Source: Cheiracanthium punctorium (taxonomy: Eukaryota; Arthropoda; Arachnida; Araneae; Cheiracanthiidae). From it: a DNA stretch of 64,000 bases. The notes beneath the pieces are model-generated. The model had not been told where the DNA came from. It ran no database searches and was given only the letters and a program-made list of their open reading frames with translations. Positions 1 to 11,185 of the stretch are shown in pieces (positions within the stretch are counted from its first letter, which is position 1; every line of letters begins with the position of its first letter). The stretch spans positions 496,001 to 560,000 of the forward strand of contig JAWZYV010000771.1 of assembly GCA_038373885.1 (NCBI GenBank), given 5' to 3'. Both the position numbers and the translations under genes were made by a program.

Positions 1-1156
1 AATGTATTGTTAGCATTTATTGAAATAAATAAATAAAAACTGTCATAAAATAGCATTTGTCAAAAATAAATTTTTATAAAGAAATTATTTATGAATCACA
101 GTAACATTTTAAATAAATGAAAGAAAAAAAAAGCAGTATTTTACAATAGAAAAAAAAACTTAAATCCTACATTTTAGACCTTAACTATTGTATATAAATT
201 GTACACAATAGAAAAAAAAATTCGTCTTTTGAAGCAAAAACAATCAAATCATTAGAACAACTGATACAAGTATTACTATATTTCAAAGAGCTAGTTTATG
301 GACTGACTTTTTTTTTATTATTATTATGTTATGTTATAAAAAGGCATTTTGCTACTTAATTGTTAAATTTGAAAAGATCTTTTTTAATACTTTACAAATG
401 TTTATTTAGGCCTCTAGTATATGTATCAAATTCACAAATATTAATTACTTTCAAATCTAACTTCTTATTTAATCTATATGGTTCTGATAGATATAAACAG
501 GCTCCTGAAATCTACTTCTTACACATGAGGTGTTATACGATTTTTTTCTTTTGGAAATTCACCATTCTGAAATATTTTCTACATATGTACATATTTGTTA
601 TTATTCTTTTTAAGTAAAAACTAAAAATGTCATGAAGTAAATACTTGATCTGCATTCTGTACAATTTGAAATTTATACTTAATCTATCAAAATAAGGGGG
701 GGGGGGAGAAAATGGTTTTTACTCCCAAAATTTTCACCAATCCATATGAAAAACCCCCCAAAATATTTGATATTTGAAAAAACGGAGTCTGAATAATGGG
801 AAAATGATGACTACTGAAACAGAATAACATACACAAATGAATGAACATAATGATATTTTAAAACATTAATTCATTCAAAACATACAATTACAAAAATTCA
901 TCAAATAATAAAAACGATTATATATTAAAGTTATAAGAAAAGAATAATAAATATAGCAATAAGGAAAACCTCTACTATAGAACTACTACAAATCAAAATT
1001 TAGTTACTTACCTGTGAAAATAAAAATAAGTCATTTTTAAAGCTGTAGGAAAATATTACTTTTTTGCTAATGACATATTTTGTACAAAAAGAAACAGACA
1101 CTAAAGTGGTATTCAAAATATTTAAAATTTTAATAATTAATTTAATAATTAAGTGT
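1..1156. other. AT-rich stretch without a gene
   Basis: Very AT-rich sequence with many A and T runs and a G homopolymer near 697-706. No coding frame, RNA gene or structured repeat could be supported. The 85-codon frame at 360-617 is composed of Phe, Leu, Ile and Tyr codons expected from T-rich DNA and was not accepted as a gene. Confidence 0.6.
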
Positions 1157-1335
1157 GAAGGTCCCGGGTCGGGTCCCATTGCGCGGCTGTCGATCGAACG
1201 GTCTGGAGTTTTGGTAGGTTTTCTACAGATGTAACGTGAATACATGTTAGAACCCCTTAGAAAGTCCTCCTGCCAAGGCATCCCCCATCCTTGGCAGATC
1301 ACCCTTGTGTAGTGTTGCCTTAAACACAAAATCAA
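1157..1335 (+). repeat. SINE-like copy, family 1 (3' part)
   Basis: This GC-richer island shares an ordered set of blocks with copies at 7990, 35437, 36518 (minus) and 42600 (minus): a gcgcggctgtcgatcgaacg block, then gtctggagttttggtagg, then gaaccccttagaaagtcctc, then caaggcatcccccatcc. The tRNA-like head seen in the 35437, 36518 and 42600 copies is absent here, so this copy is 5'-truncated. It ends in an A-rich tract near 1325-1345. Family membership is by visual alignment. Confidence 0.55.
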
Positions 1336-1813
1336 ATAAAATCAACATGTTCAGGAGAAGGGCAATTTCGATTGTGATTGTAAATGTTTCCTGCTTCCGA
1401 AAAAATGTGCTAACTGTAAGCAGTGCTCACTCAACACATGTAGTAACATACTTTACACATGTTAATATTTCACACAGTCTTAAAAGTAATGCTTGTTTTA
1501 TTTACTTATTTAGCAAAATAGTCATTAAAAAGCGCATAATTAATTATATTTTCAATTGAATTTATGTTAGCTTAAGACAATTACATATTCTTTAAGATAA
1601 AACTATTAAAATACAATAAATGGCGTTATTAATGTTTCAATATAGTTAATATGTAAGATCTTGACTTTTATAAAATGAAAAACAGCACTTTTTTTTAACA
1701 AAAATAAAAGCAGTATAAAAGTTATATCGTTATCTAATTAATAAATACAATTTGAGGATTTACTATCATTCATGAGCTATGAACATAACCTTTTTAAAAG
1801 TTCCGTGGTTTTG
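1336..1813. other. AT-rich stretch without a gene
   Basis: Nothing recognisable beyond A/T runs. Frames here are short and have low-complexity translations. Confidence 0.5.
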
Positions 1814-1900
1814 TTTACAAACAAACCACGAACAACCACCACAGTTTACAAACAAACCACGAACAACCACCACAGTTTACAAACAAACCACACACCGGAA
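1814..1900 (+). repeat. 31-bp minisatellite, about 2.7 units
   Basis: Two perfect 31-bp units (1814-1844 and 1845-1875, beginning tttacaaacaaaccacg) are followed by a partial third that diverges after about 19 bases. The first unit is preceded by an inverted version of itself (cgtggttttgttt), so the left end can fold into a hairpin. The translated frame through it (Thr/Asn/His rich) is a by-product of the repeat. Confidence 0.85.
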
Positions 1901-2013
1901 CTCAGATTGGCGACATTTAGAATATCGCCAATATCCAAACATCGTACTATAAACATGTACTTTAAACGTTATTAGAAGCTTCCAAAGACTAAATTACAAC
2001 ATTATACGATTAT

Positions 2014-2235
2014 TTAGAACCTGAACTTTATACTACATATCACAAATTCAAGCAAACAAATATTTTTAATAGAATTATGTACGCTGCAAAGTCGAGCTTC
2101 TGGACTCGGGTTCCATTGTTCACGTCTACAGTTCACCATCCACTTTTTTCTTCGTTCCATATCGCTAGGAAATCTAAACATTTTCCCCCCGCTTCCTGAA
2201 CGATTAGAACAATTCATACTTGAACAACCCCCCAT
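2014..2235 (-). CDS. THAP-type zinc-finger exon (partial gene or relic)
   Basis: The first methionine is at 2235. The frame reads as the front of a THAP DNA-binding zinc finger: Cys4-x4-Cys9, an FRFPSD box (Phe20-Pro23), ERRKKW (Trp32), NCRREQW and RLCSVH (Cys50-x2-His53). This gives the complete C2CH ligand set plus the invariant Pro and Trp. The Phe that normally follows the last His and the C-terminal part of the domain are missing; after His53 the frame becomes unrelated and stops at 2014. A GT (GTACAT, 2082-2077) follows the serine codon and could be a splice donor, so this may be a first exon. Further exons would lie to the left, but none was found. THAP domains occur both in host transcription factors and at the N-terminus of P-element/THAP9 transposases, so either source is possible. 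Confidence 0.6.
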   Translation of the reverse strand: MGGCSSMNCSNRSGSGGKMFRFPSDMERRKKWMVNCRREQWNPSPEARLCSVHNSIKNICLLEFVICSIKFRF

Positions 2236-2352
2236 AATCAATTTTATTCAAATTTATAATATATAAACATCCGTTGAGTAGTAAAAAAAAATGTTCGTAA
2301 TACACGTAGCATATACCAGATTATAACCTCGTGGTAACCCTGTGGAACCAGA

Positions 2353-2508
2353 ATGGCGAGTGCGCCAGCTCCCCTTTTTAGGATCCCTAGTCATGGCTTC
2401 TTACGATCTCCACAAGACTGTCCAGACGAAACTGAGAACAATAGGAAACTGCGGAACATTCTAGTTGACATTTTCTCCGCCGTTGCGCTAGTATCATGCA
2501 CACCATAG
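2353..2508 (+). CDS. Short uncharacterised ORF in a GC-richer patch
   Basis: A 51-codon ATG-to-TAG frame in balanced, non-repetitive sequence, starting MASAPAPLFRIPSHG. It is divergent from the THAP exon with about 120 bp between the two ATGs, so the 2240-2520 patch could be a shared promoter or 5' region. No family was recognised and no splice signal decides its fate. It may simply be non-coding sequence with a chance frame. Confidence 0.2.
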   Translation: MASAPAPLFRIPSHGFLRSPQDCPDETENNRKLRNILVDIFSAVALVSCTP

Positions 2509-2944
2509 GGAGATTTGAAGGGAAAGTCCATACAATTAAACATATGTTAAAACTGTCCAAAATTCTTGATTTTTTTTTTTAACAGAATGTACCTCCATGT
2601 ATAAATATTTTGGAACGCTTTTTCATCCATGCACATATTAATAACTACTTTTAAAAAATTATTAATTGGATGACGCTTTTTTAGACGCTTCTTCTAGATG
2701 TAATAAATTAATAATACATATATATCTTAATTTATTTTTAATTTTGATCTTCCAAAAATTGAAATACTTTTTTAAAGGCTTGTTTTTCGTAACTAGTGCA
2801 TATTTTAATGAATTAATATAGCATTCTCCCTATATTCCCCTACATACGTATGTTCGTATTATTATACTTTGTTTTGAAGTATAACCCATGACAGTTGTAA
2901 ATTTTAATCTTTTTCTGCTTTCATGGATTATTCAGGTAATCGAA

Positions 2945-3140
2945 AGTGTCACCAGCAGGAAGTCCACGGGGGTCACGTGCCCGTGTCTGGGAAAGTGACC
3001 CCCTTTCAGGGACTTCTGATTCATTCGTCGGGGAATACTTAAAATAAGAAACAATCATATTTTTAGGCCAATTTTAATTTTGAAATGTTAAAAAAAGTTA
3101 CATTTGTAGTACTTTCATTTCTTTTAAAAATCGCGGAATG
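2945..3140 (+). repeat. Fragment of the 'cgtcgggga' repeat family
   Basis: The section with gattcattcgtcggggaat and the following ~90 bases align by eye with 30,875-30,975 (gattaattcgtcggggaat, then a similar AT-rich tail). The flanking gtgaccccc blocks also match. This is a partial copy of the family whose left end with an hAT-like terminus is at 30,793. No inverted terminus or target duplication was found here. Confidence 0.5.
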
Positions 3141-3211
3141 ATACTTTTACATTTCGATCAGAAACAAAATGGTTAGTATAACTTAAATATACCTGTAATA
3201 CTATTAATAGC

Positions 3212-3266
3212 AACCTCGGCAACAGGCTATACAATTATATAATTTGTATAACCTGTTGCCGAGGTT
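3212..3266. repeat. Near-perfect 55-bp hairpin
   Basis: Arms 3212-3226 (aacctcggcaacagg) and 3252-3266 are perfect reverse complements. The pairing continues inward with one mismatch through ctatacaa/ttgtataa, leaving a loop of about 9 AT bases. It is probably a short palindromic mobile remnant. Confidence 0.8.
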
Positions 3267-3481
3267 ATACAAATGCAGAAAATTTCCATTCTAGGGAATT
3301 ACTGTGACAAGTAAGTCCGTTTCTTTTCTCGGAAGCATTCCTCAGTAGTATCCTGTCTTTTAAAAATCCATTAACATCCCATAAAACCACCCTTACCCTT
3401 TGTTTTTCCTTTTTTATTAACTTCACAAGGAAAACAAAAGCATGTTTCGATCTAGTGATGAACAAAACTTTACATCTCTCT

Positions 3482-3727
3482 TTAAACATATAAGCAGTGT
3501 GAGTTTAAAGAAATCGGAGAATGGGTGTTTAACGCTATCGGTTTCCAATGAAGCTGTTCAGAAGTCCTTATGACGTCCAATAGGTAAGAAACGCAGAATT
3601 TCAAGCCCCCCAAACAGTAAACAAGAAATTTCATGAAAAATTTAAATAATTCATCTTGTTCTTTGGAAGTACTGATGAATTCTGCTGAAATATTAAAATC
3701 TGCATCTTTAAGCAACTGTTTGCGCAT
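3482..3727 (-). pseudogene. Exon-like open frame, first unit of a degenerate array
   Basis: An 81-codon frame from an ATG at 3727, containing EFISTSKEQDELFKFFMKFL followed by a hydrophobic stretch (LVYCLGGLKFCVSYLLDVI). It aligns with two further minus-strand units whose frames are broken by stops, centred near 3900 and 4200, and with part of a third near 4850. This unit has a balanced composition and an uninterrupted frame while its neighbours are decayed. It could be an exon duplicated in tandem, or a coincidence inside a satellite. No protein family was recognised. Confidence 0.3.
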
Positions 3728-4960
3728 GTAGCTGGAAACCTCTTCATGATATTTACGCCCATATCATTTCTAAGTAAAGGTTTTGAATTTCGGTGGGTAA
3801 GAAACACATATTTTTAATCTCCACAAAAGAGAAAACAAAAAATTTAATTAATAATTAAAGTAGCCAATCGAGAGCTTTCAAACTAACGAATAATTCTGCT
3901 AAAATAATAAAATCTAAATTATGAACAGTAGTTGCGCGTGTAGGTGGAAATCTTTTCCCGATGTTACGCCCGATGTTTACGTCTTTGTAATTTAATTTAA
4001 TGTTTCTGTCTAGAATAGAGTTTTTTTTTTTTTTTTTTAAACTGATAACGCATTAATAGTCTGCATCGAAATATATAAGGAAAATTTCACGGGGCGGATG
4101 ATTTTAATTTTGTCTGTGGATGCAGGACCTGAATCCGGCTATGAACACAGATTTTTAAGCTCCTCAAAAAATAAACAAAGAATTAAATTAATATTTAAAA
4201 TAACCCAGCGCGATCTTTGAAAGTAACATATAATTTTGCTAAAATAATAAAATCTGCATTATGAACAGTAGTTGCGCGGGTAGATAAAAACCTTTTCCCG
4301 ATGATTACGCCCACTTCAATAGCAACAAAACGTATGACTTTCGATAAGTAAGAAAGGCAGACAGAGCCACGTTTCTAATTTGGTCAAAGGTGGTATTTTC
4401 TTTCTTCCTTTCTTTTTTTTTTTTTCTTTTTCCCCTTTAAATCGCAGGCGGAATTCAGCTGATGCAGGCCATTGCCCCAACCCCTTCGTTATTAAAAAGT
4501 ATTTATCCACGAGTACATTCATTTCGTCGAGAGTAGCAGCTTTCAATGTCATAAGCCTTTTGGCTGGGCGAATGACTATGGAAGCCGCTCCCAATACTTC
4601 ATACACGAATTTTATGCGTTTGAAAAATGTACTTTATTTTTAAAAAAAAATAAAAAATAAAATAAAGTACTTAAAAAAAACATTTTCCTTTTCATTGTAA
4701 TTTAATTTATCTCTAGATTACATTTTTTAAAAACCGATGACACATTAATAGTATGCATGGAAATATATAAATAAAAGGAGCACGGCAGATGGGAGAATGG
4801 TTTTAATTTTGACTCTGGATGCAGGACGTGAATGCGGCCCTCAACACAGTATTTTATGCTCCGCATCAGTAAACAAAAGATTTCCTAAAAAAATAAATAA
4901 TGCATTGTGATCTTTCCAAATAATAATGAGTTTTATAAAAATAATGAAAACCGGATCATA
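3560..4960 (-). repeat. Degenerate tandem array, period about 340 bp
   Basis: Landmarks recur in order. The atgaacagtagttgcgcg block is at 3921 and 4261 (340 apart), with a weaker version near 3711. The cattaatagt.tgcat.gaaatatataa block is at about 4043 and 4735 (692 apart, close to two periods). The tggatgcaggacctgaatccgg block near 4120 matches one near 4820. Poly-T (4021-4038) and poly-A/T tracts are embedded. Units differ by substitutions and indels, so the array is old. Confidence 0.6.
4316..4640 (-). pseudogene. Exon-like open frame without recognised homology
   Basis: Between the array units, the minus strand is open from about 4640 to 4316. The first ~55 residues have ordinary protein composition, with a VYEVLGAASIVIRPAKRLM segment and a KGLGQWPASAEF segment. 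The frame then degenerates into Lys/Arg from a poly-A/T tract. It has no in-frame ATG, so if real it is an internal exon. It sits within the tandem array and may belong to the same decayed gene as 3482-3727. This is speculative. Confidence 0.25.
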
Positions 4961-4964
4961 ATAT

Positions 4965-6231
4965 AGGATCCCCGGATATAAATATAGAAAAAATACAGAT
5001 GGCTAATTTTTTCCAAGAAATCTATAGAGTATTGACTCTAATCTGAGAGTATTGACTCAATTCTTAAGAGAAACTCTTTGTATTATGCTTTAAAAAGCAC
5101 TTAAAAAAAGGTTTTTTTTTAAAGTTTATAATGCTGAGTAATTTTTTTTTTATTCAGTTAAATAATAAATATTTTTATCATAAATGCTGACTATCTATAT
5201 GAAAGAAATAATTAGAAATTTGAAACCATTTCAAATGACTAGTCATTTTACTAATTATAAAAAAATTGAGTTATAAATTACTAAGTAAACGTCATTCAAA
5301 TTATTATTTTTTTATTATATAAATGTAAAAGCTATTCTTTTGAAACAGAGATATGCGTCACAGAGCTTTTTAACAACTTTAAAATCTAATAACATGAAAC
5401 CCTCGAATAAATTAATGCTGCCTCATCACCAAATGTTCTATACACTATTATTGACTTTGTAAGTATATGTTTCATTCAACTTACGGGGAAATTGTAAGCA
5501 CAAATGGTGTTTTGAAAAATGGGCTGAAGAAACTCTACGAACCCAGAAAACACACAACTGCCCGCAAAATGACGGCCGGGTACCCGTCGTGCTGGCGAAG
5601 TGCCGTATAACGGGAGCAAGGTAGATTGCCATCGTCTGGAAGTCACTGGAGTACCAGTGCCTGAAAAGTGCATATGCGCCGGTACATAACTACTAGTAAC
5701 GGCGAACTGCCATGTGTCTATGACATGCACAAAAAAGTTAACGGCGTGATACTGCTTAAAATGTACCGGGCCAGCACTATTTGGCAGTAATGGGCCTGTA
5801 TATATTTCGTAGTGTTGGCATAAAATTTCGTTATTTTAATTAAATAATATTGTTTCACATTCATACGGTGTAGAAGTGTTAGGGGATATAAGTTCCGGGC
5901 ACCCTAAGGCAGGGTCACTGCAAATATTTTTTTTTTTTTTTGAGGGGGGGGGGGGAATGTAAGGGGAGAAGTTCACATTGTGCCTTCAGATATTTTAGTA
6001 CTGAAAACTAAAATAACACAAACGAGTTCAGTATGCTATAAAAATGTTTACTACACAGACAGTGGAACCTCCACTCTGTACATGACAGTATATAACCCCC
6101 ACTTTGTACAGAATTATGAATTTTAATCTTAACATTTTTATAATTTATATTAATTTTTTACAATTTTGCTAAACTTTTCCTGAAAAACATATTTGGAGAC
6201 TTTTTTCTACGTTAACCCTCCAAGCGGCTGA
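4965..6231. other. Non-coding stretch with a GC-richer patch
   Basis: Mostly AT-rich. A GC-richer patch at about 5490-5810 (with cggccgggtacccgtcg and ggtaccagtgcc-like words) may be an old element resembling 16,020-16,400, but no ends were found. A poly-T/poly-G tract is at about 5928-5955. The word agagtattgactc occurs twice near 5026 and 5046. Confidence 0.4.
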
Positions 6232-6340
6232 GACGTAAAATCCCTTCATTTGTAAGAGTTGTTCAAAGCGGCTGAGACATAATTTTCTGCTCCCTTTTTT
6301 CTGCTTCGAAAGCGGCTGTGACATAAAATCCCGTTACTGC
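6232..6340 (+). repeat. Three short direct repeats (aagcggctgagacataaaatccc)
   Basis: The core aagcggctg followed by gac(a/g)t.aaa.tcc occurs at 6232, 6266 and 6310. Units of 34 and 44 bp are separated by variable T-rich filler. No function can be inferred. Confidence 0.65.
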
Positions 6341-7199
6341 TTACCCCCACTCGCCAAAACACCTGTGACACTTAGATTAATGGATTGCAAAGGAGGGGAG
6401 AGCGCACAATGGCCAAGACACACCTCCGATACTTTAATTGTAGCACCCCACAAAATTATTTACAGATGTGGTGACCATGCCTTTTCTAACTAAAGAAGAG
6501 AGAAGCCGAATGCTTTCGGTATTTTTTCAGATAAGTAATCTTTTGAACCGGAGTCCCTTCTAAGCATGGTTGGGCACGGGAAATAAGTTTGAATATTTCG
6601 TATTCTTCAAAGACCACCAGGATACTTTTTCATTTATAATAACTTTAAATTTTTAATTAAAATAACGAATTTTGAGTAAATATTTTACTTCTTTCAAATG
6701 TTACTTGAAAAGGAAAAGGTGTTGCCTCGAATACAACAAAACATTTGGCATATAAAAAAAAATATTTTATTAGAAGAGACCGATTTAACATATATGGGGT
6801 CTTGGGCACGCATGCTTACGGATGAAGAGGGGGTTTAAAGAAATGTAGTGCATATTATTATTTAAATTAATTCAAATTTACATGTCATAAACCACTCCTG
6901 TATAAATATTAACTCTGTAATTATCCTATTATATAGTTACGCTGATACGTGACTCACTCGCTAACAAATCCGGTCCGGCCCCTTCCAAACAAAACTTTTA
7001 CCATCATTAATCCAAACAGATTAAAAAGTTACTGTGTAAAAATTTAATGAAATTCACACAGTTCGTGCGATCGGCTTGAAAATTTTCATAATTATGTAAA
7101 AAAAATATTAAAAAAAGATCTGCGCTATTTTAAAAATCTGAAAATCCACCCGTTCTCTCATTTTTAAGCAATTTTTTGCTAGTTTCAGCTTCATTTTAT
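6341..7199. other. Non-coding stretch, nothing recognised
   Basis: AT-rich, with a small GC-richer part near 6955-6985. No gene, RNA or delimited repeat could be supported. Confidence 0.45.
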
Positions 7200-7755
7200 T
7201 GCGCATTTAATCGCGTTAAGTTTCTAGTAAAATGAAAATCAAACGTCAATAACAGAGGACTAAATTACAAGACAGTCGGAACACGTACTCAACTTCCCTC
7301 ACTATTTTTAGGAGAGTCCAATGTCACTTAGGTTAAATGTTTATCTTACATTTCATTGTTTACATCAAGAATACTTACTATAAGGACGTTTTGGCAACCA
7401 ACTATGTTTCCGGACTATTATTTTTCCCATTCCAATTTTAATGAACTAACGCATTATGTAGAAGCTGCCTGGTGTTATAAAATAAAGACAACTTTTACAT
7501 AATGCATTAGTTCATTAAAATTGGAATGATAAAAATAATATTCTTGAAACATAGTTAGAAGCCAAAACGTCCTTATAGTATTTTTCATGTAAACAATGAA
7601 ATGTAAGGTAAATATTTAAGCAAAGTGACACTGGGCCCTCCTAAAAATAGTGAGGAAAGTTGAGTATGTGTCCAGACTGTATTGCTGTAAACTAGTCCTC
7701 AGTTATTGATGTTTCAGTTTGATTTTACTAGAAAAGTCACACGATTAAATGCGCG
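7200..7755. mobile_element. Long fold-back element (about 265-bp arms)
   Basis: The left arm (about 7200-7465) and right arm (about 7490-7755) are reverse complements over nearly their whole length, with scattered substitutions and small indels. Examples are cgcatttaatcg, the ggactattatttttcccatt block, and tccaattttaatgaacta, mirrored by tagttcattaaaattgga. The spacer is only about 25 bases. This is the structure of a fold-back type non-autonomous DNA transposon or an inverted duplication. No target duplication was identified. Confidence 0.8.
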
Positions 7756-7779
7756 ATCAAATTTATCAGTAACGCTCTA

Positions 7780-7910
7780 TCCCGTCCTAAAGATTAAAAC
7801 AAAATTAAAATAACTAGTTGAAAAGAACAGTGAAAGAAGATAAAGATAAAATAAATAGTGAAAGAACTAGTGAATAACAGTGAAAGAAGAAGTAAGATAA
7901 AATAAAATTA
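7780..7910 (+). repeat. Imperfect short repeats (aacagtgaaagaag / ataaaataaa)
   Basis: The words gaacagtgaaagaag, agtgaaagaac and aacagtgaaagaag recur with ataaaata between them. It is a low-complexity repeat beside the fold-back element. Confidence 0.5.
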
Positions 7911-7989
7911 AATCCCAGTTGGATTCAGTGGTGATGATTCCCTTTCTGTGATCTGTGGGTCTCGGTCCCACCATGGCCCATTGCACAAG

Positions 7990-8200
7990 GGACTGGAAAT
8001 GGTAGATGCCTGAAGAGTAAATGTCGAGGGTTCTGGACTACCGCGCGGCTGTCTCTCTAACGGTGTAGGGTTTCGGGAGGTTTCGTTAGATGTCTCGTGA
8101 AGACGCGGAAGAACACCTGAAAAAATCCTCTGACCAAGGCATTACGACTTGGCAAATACCCTGAGTGCAGGCTTGCAATAAATGCACTACATTACACTCT
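7990..8200 (+). repeat. SINE-like copy, family 1
   Basis: It shares with the 1157 copy the ordered blocks cgcgcggctgtctctctaacg, gtgtagggtttcgggaggttt, gaacacctgaaaaaatcctc and accaaggcatta.gacttggc. Divergence is substantial, so the copy is old. The tRNA-like head is not evident. Confidence 0.5.
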
Positions 8201-8844
8201 ATGATCTGTGTGGTTTCCCTGCTCACCTAGCATGGGTCTTTGAATAATCTGCCGGTTTAGCGGAGTGTTCAAAGATCCACGCTAAGAAATTACACATGTA
8301 AGAGAAGAGGAATCTTCTCAAAAACGTCTTTTCAATAATGAATGATGAGAGCAACCATCCTAAACCTGGTTGCAGACGATAAGAATTATTTAATCAAAAT
8401 TTTAAATTTAAGAAGATCCATTTTTCTTACAAAATTTCTCGCATATTGCCTCCTGCGTTGAAACTTTTCAGGATCCTCCACTGTCTTAGTTTTACCCTAA
8501 CTACAACATCTTTCCAGAAAAACTAACTTCCCACATTGAACTGCAAGATTTTTTATTGTTGTTTTGGTGTTATGTGGTGTGTGTGTGTGTCAGTTCATTT
8601 ATGTAAATATGTATACATGCTAGAAAAACTTTTCAACCTGTAAAGAATTATAGAAATTGTTACGTAAAGAAATACACAGAAATAGACCAATTTGTATAAG
8701 GCCAAAATTTTCATCTTAGATTTCGAGGCATTTAAATTTATACCGGATCAGATCGAAAGCGTCAGTTTGTCATCGATTTATTATTTTATTATTGCTGCTT
8801 TTAATTGAACAATACGAATTTTAATTTCTATTTTTATTCTATAT
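8201..8844. other. Non-coding stretch, nothing recognised
   Basis: It holds a short GT microsatellite at about 8577-8590 and otherwise unremarkable sequence. Confidence 0.4.
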
Positions 8845-10330
8845 TAGCTGATGTACCCGCTCATCACACGGGAATAGAGATTGCTTTAACAATTGGTTAA
8901 ACTAAGCTGCCAAATAGACGAAAAAGTAAATAAATAAAATTTCCAATTACCTAAATTTAAAAATAAAGATTAATTTTAGTGTAACTGTTTAAAATATGAA
9001 GTTCAAATCGAAGCACTGTTGCAAATCAAAGCCATGATATATAAACACATGGAGAGAGAAGTGGGGATTTTCGTTTGATTATTTTGAGAAATCGCAAAAT
9101 TATTAAATGTTTAATTCGAATTTCAAGTTATTTATTTTTACATATACATAACATGTTATAACTAGCTGCGTATCAGTTCTTCACGACGAAGAAAGTAATG
9201 ATTTTTTTTTTTTTTTACACATGCATTTTAAATTATTCCAGCTATACGGAAACTGAAAAAATGCAGAAAACTTTTACTAGAACCTAGCGTTATGGATATT
9301 AAAATATGCTGTCATAGTCTCAATTGTCACACGATGACCCAAAAGCTATATTGGCAGTGTTAACGATCGGGTGACAACCCTTTCTTCTTTCAATACACAT
9401 AAATTAGAAAAATGTTTTAGTTAATTAAGTAATTTAATTTTTCCTAGTCATCCTAAAATAAATTTTTAAGGAGTTGTAATAACCTGGTGTGCAGAAAGTG
9501 AAAGGATTCGTTTTCACATCTCGGCTGATCAAAAACCGCTATATGTACATGGCGCAAACGTGAACGATAAATCTGTGGGTCCGCAGCTCCTCCAGCTGTA
9601 TATAGGCTGGTATACGGATGAGAGTTGCGGATCCGAAAATAACATCCTTTTGGGTGATGCCCTACACTATAAAAAAATTTGTGGATTACTTAGAAATCTC
9701 TTTGAAACAAAGATGCTATAACTTTTCATAGTATTGCTGCAAAATAAAGTCATGTAAATCAATTGGCAAACATGGCTTTATTTAGTAGTAATACTAAGAA
9801 AAGTTATGGCATCATACTAAAAAAATCTGGAGTGCCTCCACTCGACTTTCCGAAGACTTGCGATTAGATCATTACCAAGCATTTAAATAAATTTTAATCG
9901 ATGAATCATTCAAACATATATACCAAATTGAAACTCAATCGAATACACCATTTAAACGCTAGCATACTTTCAAGACTTTCTCCCCATATACTACAATGTC
10001 AAAGAAATCTTTGACGTAGCCCTGTAGAAAAACTATAAGTCCTATATACACCAAAATCAATACCGGTCTTGCGACGGTGGTTTATCACATGTATGTCCAA
10101 TTTGAGCTCAATCGAATGATCCGTTTAGGAGCTATCGAAGTTCGTTCACACACGCATACACACACACACATATCTCGTAAAAACAGAATTGAATTCAGAA
10201 GACCTCAAAACGTGTAAATACATCAAAGTCTCGAAGTCGAATTTTTTCAGGATTGCAATACTTTCCTTACATGGTACATGTTCGGAAAGTAACAAGTAAT
10301 GGAATCATTGTTTCCTAGAGATTTCTTGGT
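8845..10330 (+). repeat. Old interspersed-repeat mosaic beginning 'ttagctg.tgtacccgct'
   Basis: At 8845 the words ttagctgatgtacccgctca/tcacacgggaat, and at 9163 tagctgcgtatcagttcttc, match heads also seen at 26,263 (tagctacgtgcccgttcttc) and 26,590 (tagctgcgcacccgctcttc). Two similar blocks follow near 9912 and 10,092: ccaa.ttga..ctcaatcgaa followed by a ..ttta.acgct-like stretch. The section ends in a CA-rich tract at about 10,150-10,170. It looks like fragments of a dispersed repeat with a conserved head; the class was not determined. Confidence 0.45.
9712..9813. repeat. Inverted repeat, 43-bp arms
   Basis: Arm 9712-9754 (gatgctataacttttcatag onward) pairs with 9771-9813 at roughly 88% identity around a 16-base spacer. 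It is probably a palindromic MITE remnant inside the surrounding repeat. Confidence 0.75.
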
Positions 10331-10755
10331 AATCAACTGCTTTTTTTTTTTTTGAGAGAGTGTAAATTGTAGGGAAAAAAAGATTCTCGACGATCCCCAA
10401 GTCTGGCATAATAGCTATAAATCAGTCCCGCACTGCTAAGCTGTCAGTATTCGGCTATTTAAAAAAAAATATATATATCAAATTATTAAGCAGAAAGGCT
10501 TAATTTAAAATGCAGACTTTTTCAAAGAAGAAAAGCGTTCCAAATGAATTAAAAGGTTAACTCTAACAAATTATATGTCATAATCTAAATAGGTTTGCAA
10601 ATTTTTGCGATTTTAAATCGTTTGAAATAGCTTCTCGAAATTATTAAACTTCTACTTCTTTTAAGAATATTAAAACGAATAAATTGTTTTCGCCTAAATA
10701 AAGCATTGATATAAGGATTAATATATATTAAGCATTTCAGTGGTCCAGTTCCGAA

Positions 10756-10789
<34 letters not shown>

Positions 10790-11005
10790 TTACATGTGGG
10801 AATGGCGCCAGTTGTACGTTATACATTTAAAATTGACAAAAATTTGTACTCATGTTTTTTTTAACCATTACCGTTGACAAATTAACAGCGCTTCGCTTTT
10901 GATTACTCCCTCTAACTGCATAAAGATGAGCAAAATGATAGAGAGAAGACGTAGGCGACCTTAAAATTTTGAAAATCCACCCGTTTCCCCCAAAAAACTA
11001 AAATT
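10331..11005. other. Non-coding stretch with a 28-base T run
   Basis: Poly-T at 10,759-10,786. No gene recognised. Confidence 0.45.
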
Positions 11006-11185
11006 CAGAGCCTTATTATCGCATGGGAAAATCGGGATTTTGTAAAGGGCCTTCAATTTCAAATGTTCTGAAATTGTCTTCTTTTATATCAAAATTTTTT
11101 GAAAAAAAAAAAAAAAAAAATCATGGATCGGGGCCCCCAAAATTCATCAATGTCCGGGGCCCCTGTTGGTCATAATCAGGCCCTG
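11006..11185 (+). mobile_element. hAT-type MITE, 180 bp
   Basis: The left terminus cagagccttattatcgcatg matches the reverse complement of the right terminus (cagggcctgattatgaccaa). The flanks are ctaaaatt (10,998-11,005) and cttaaatt (11,186-11,193), an 8-bp duplication with one mismatch. An A run of about 19 bases lies in the middle. There is no coding capacity. CAGGG-like ends and 8-bp duplications are the hAT signature. Confidence 0.75.
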
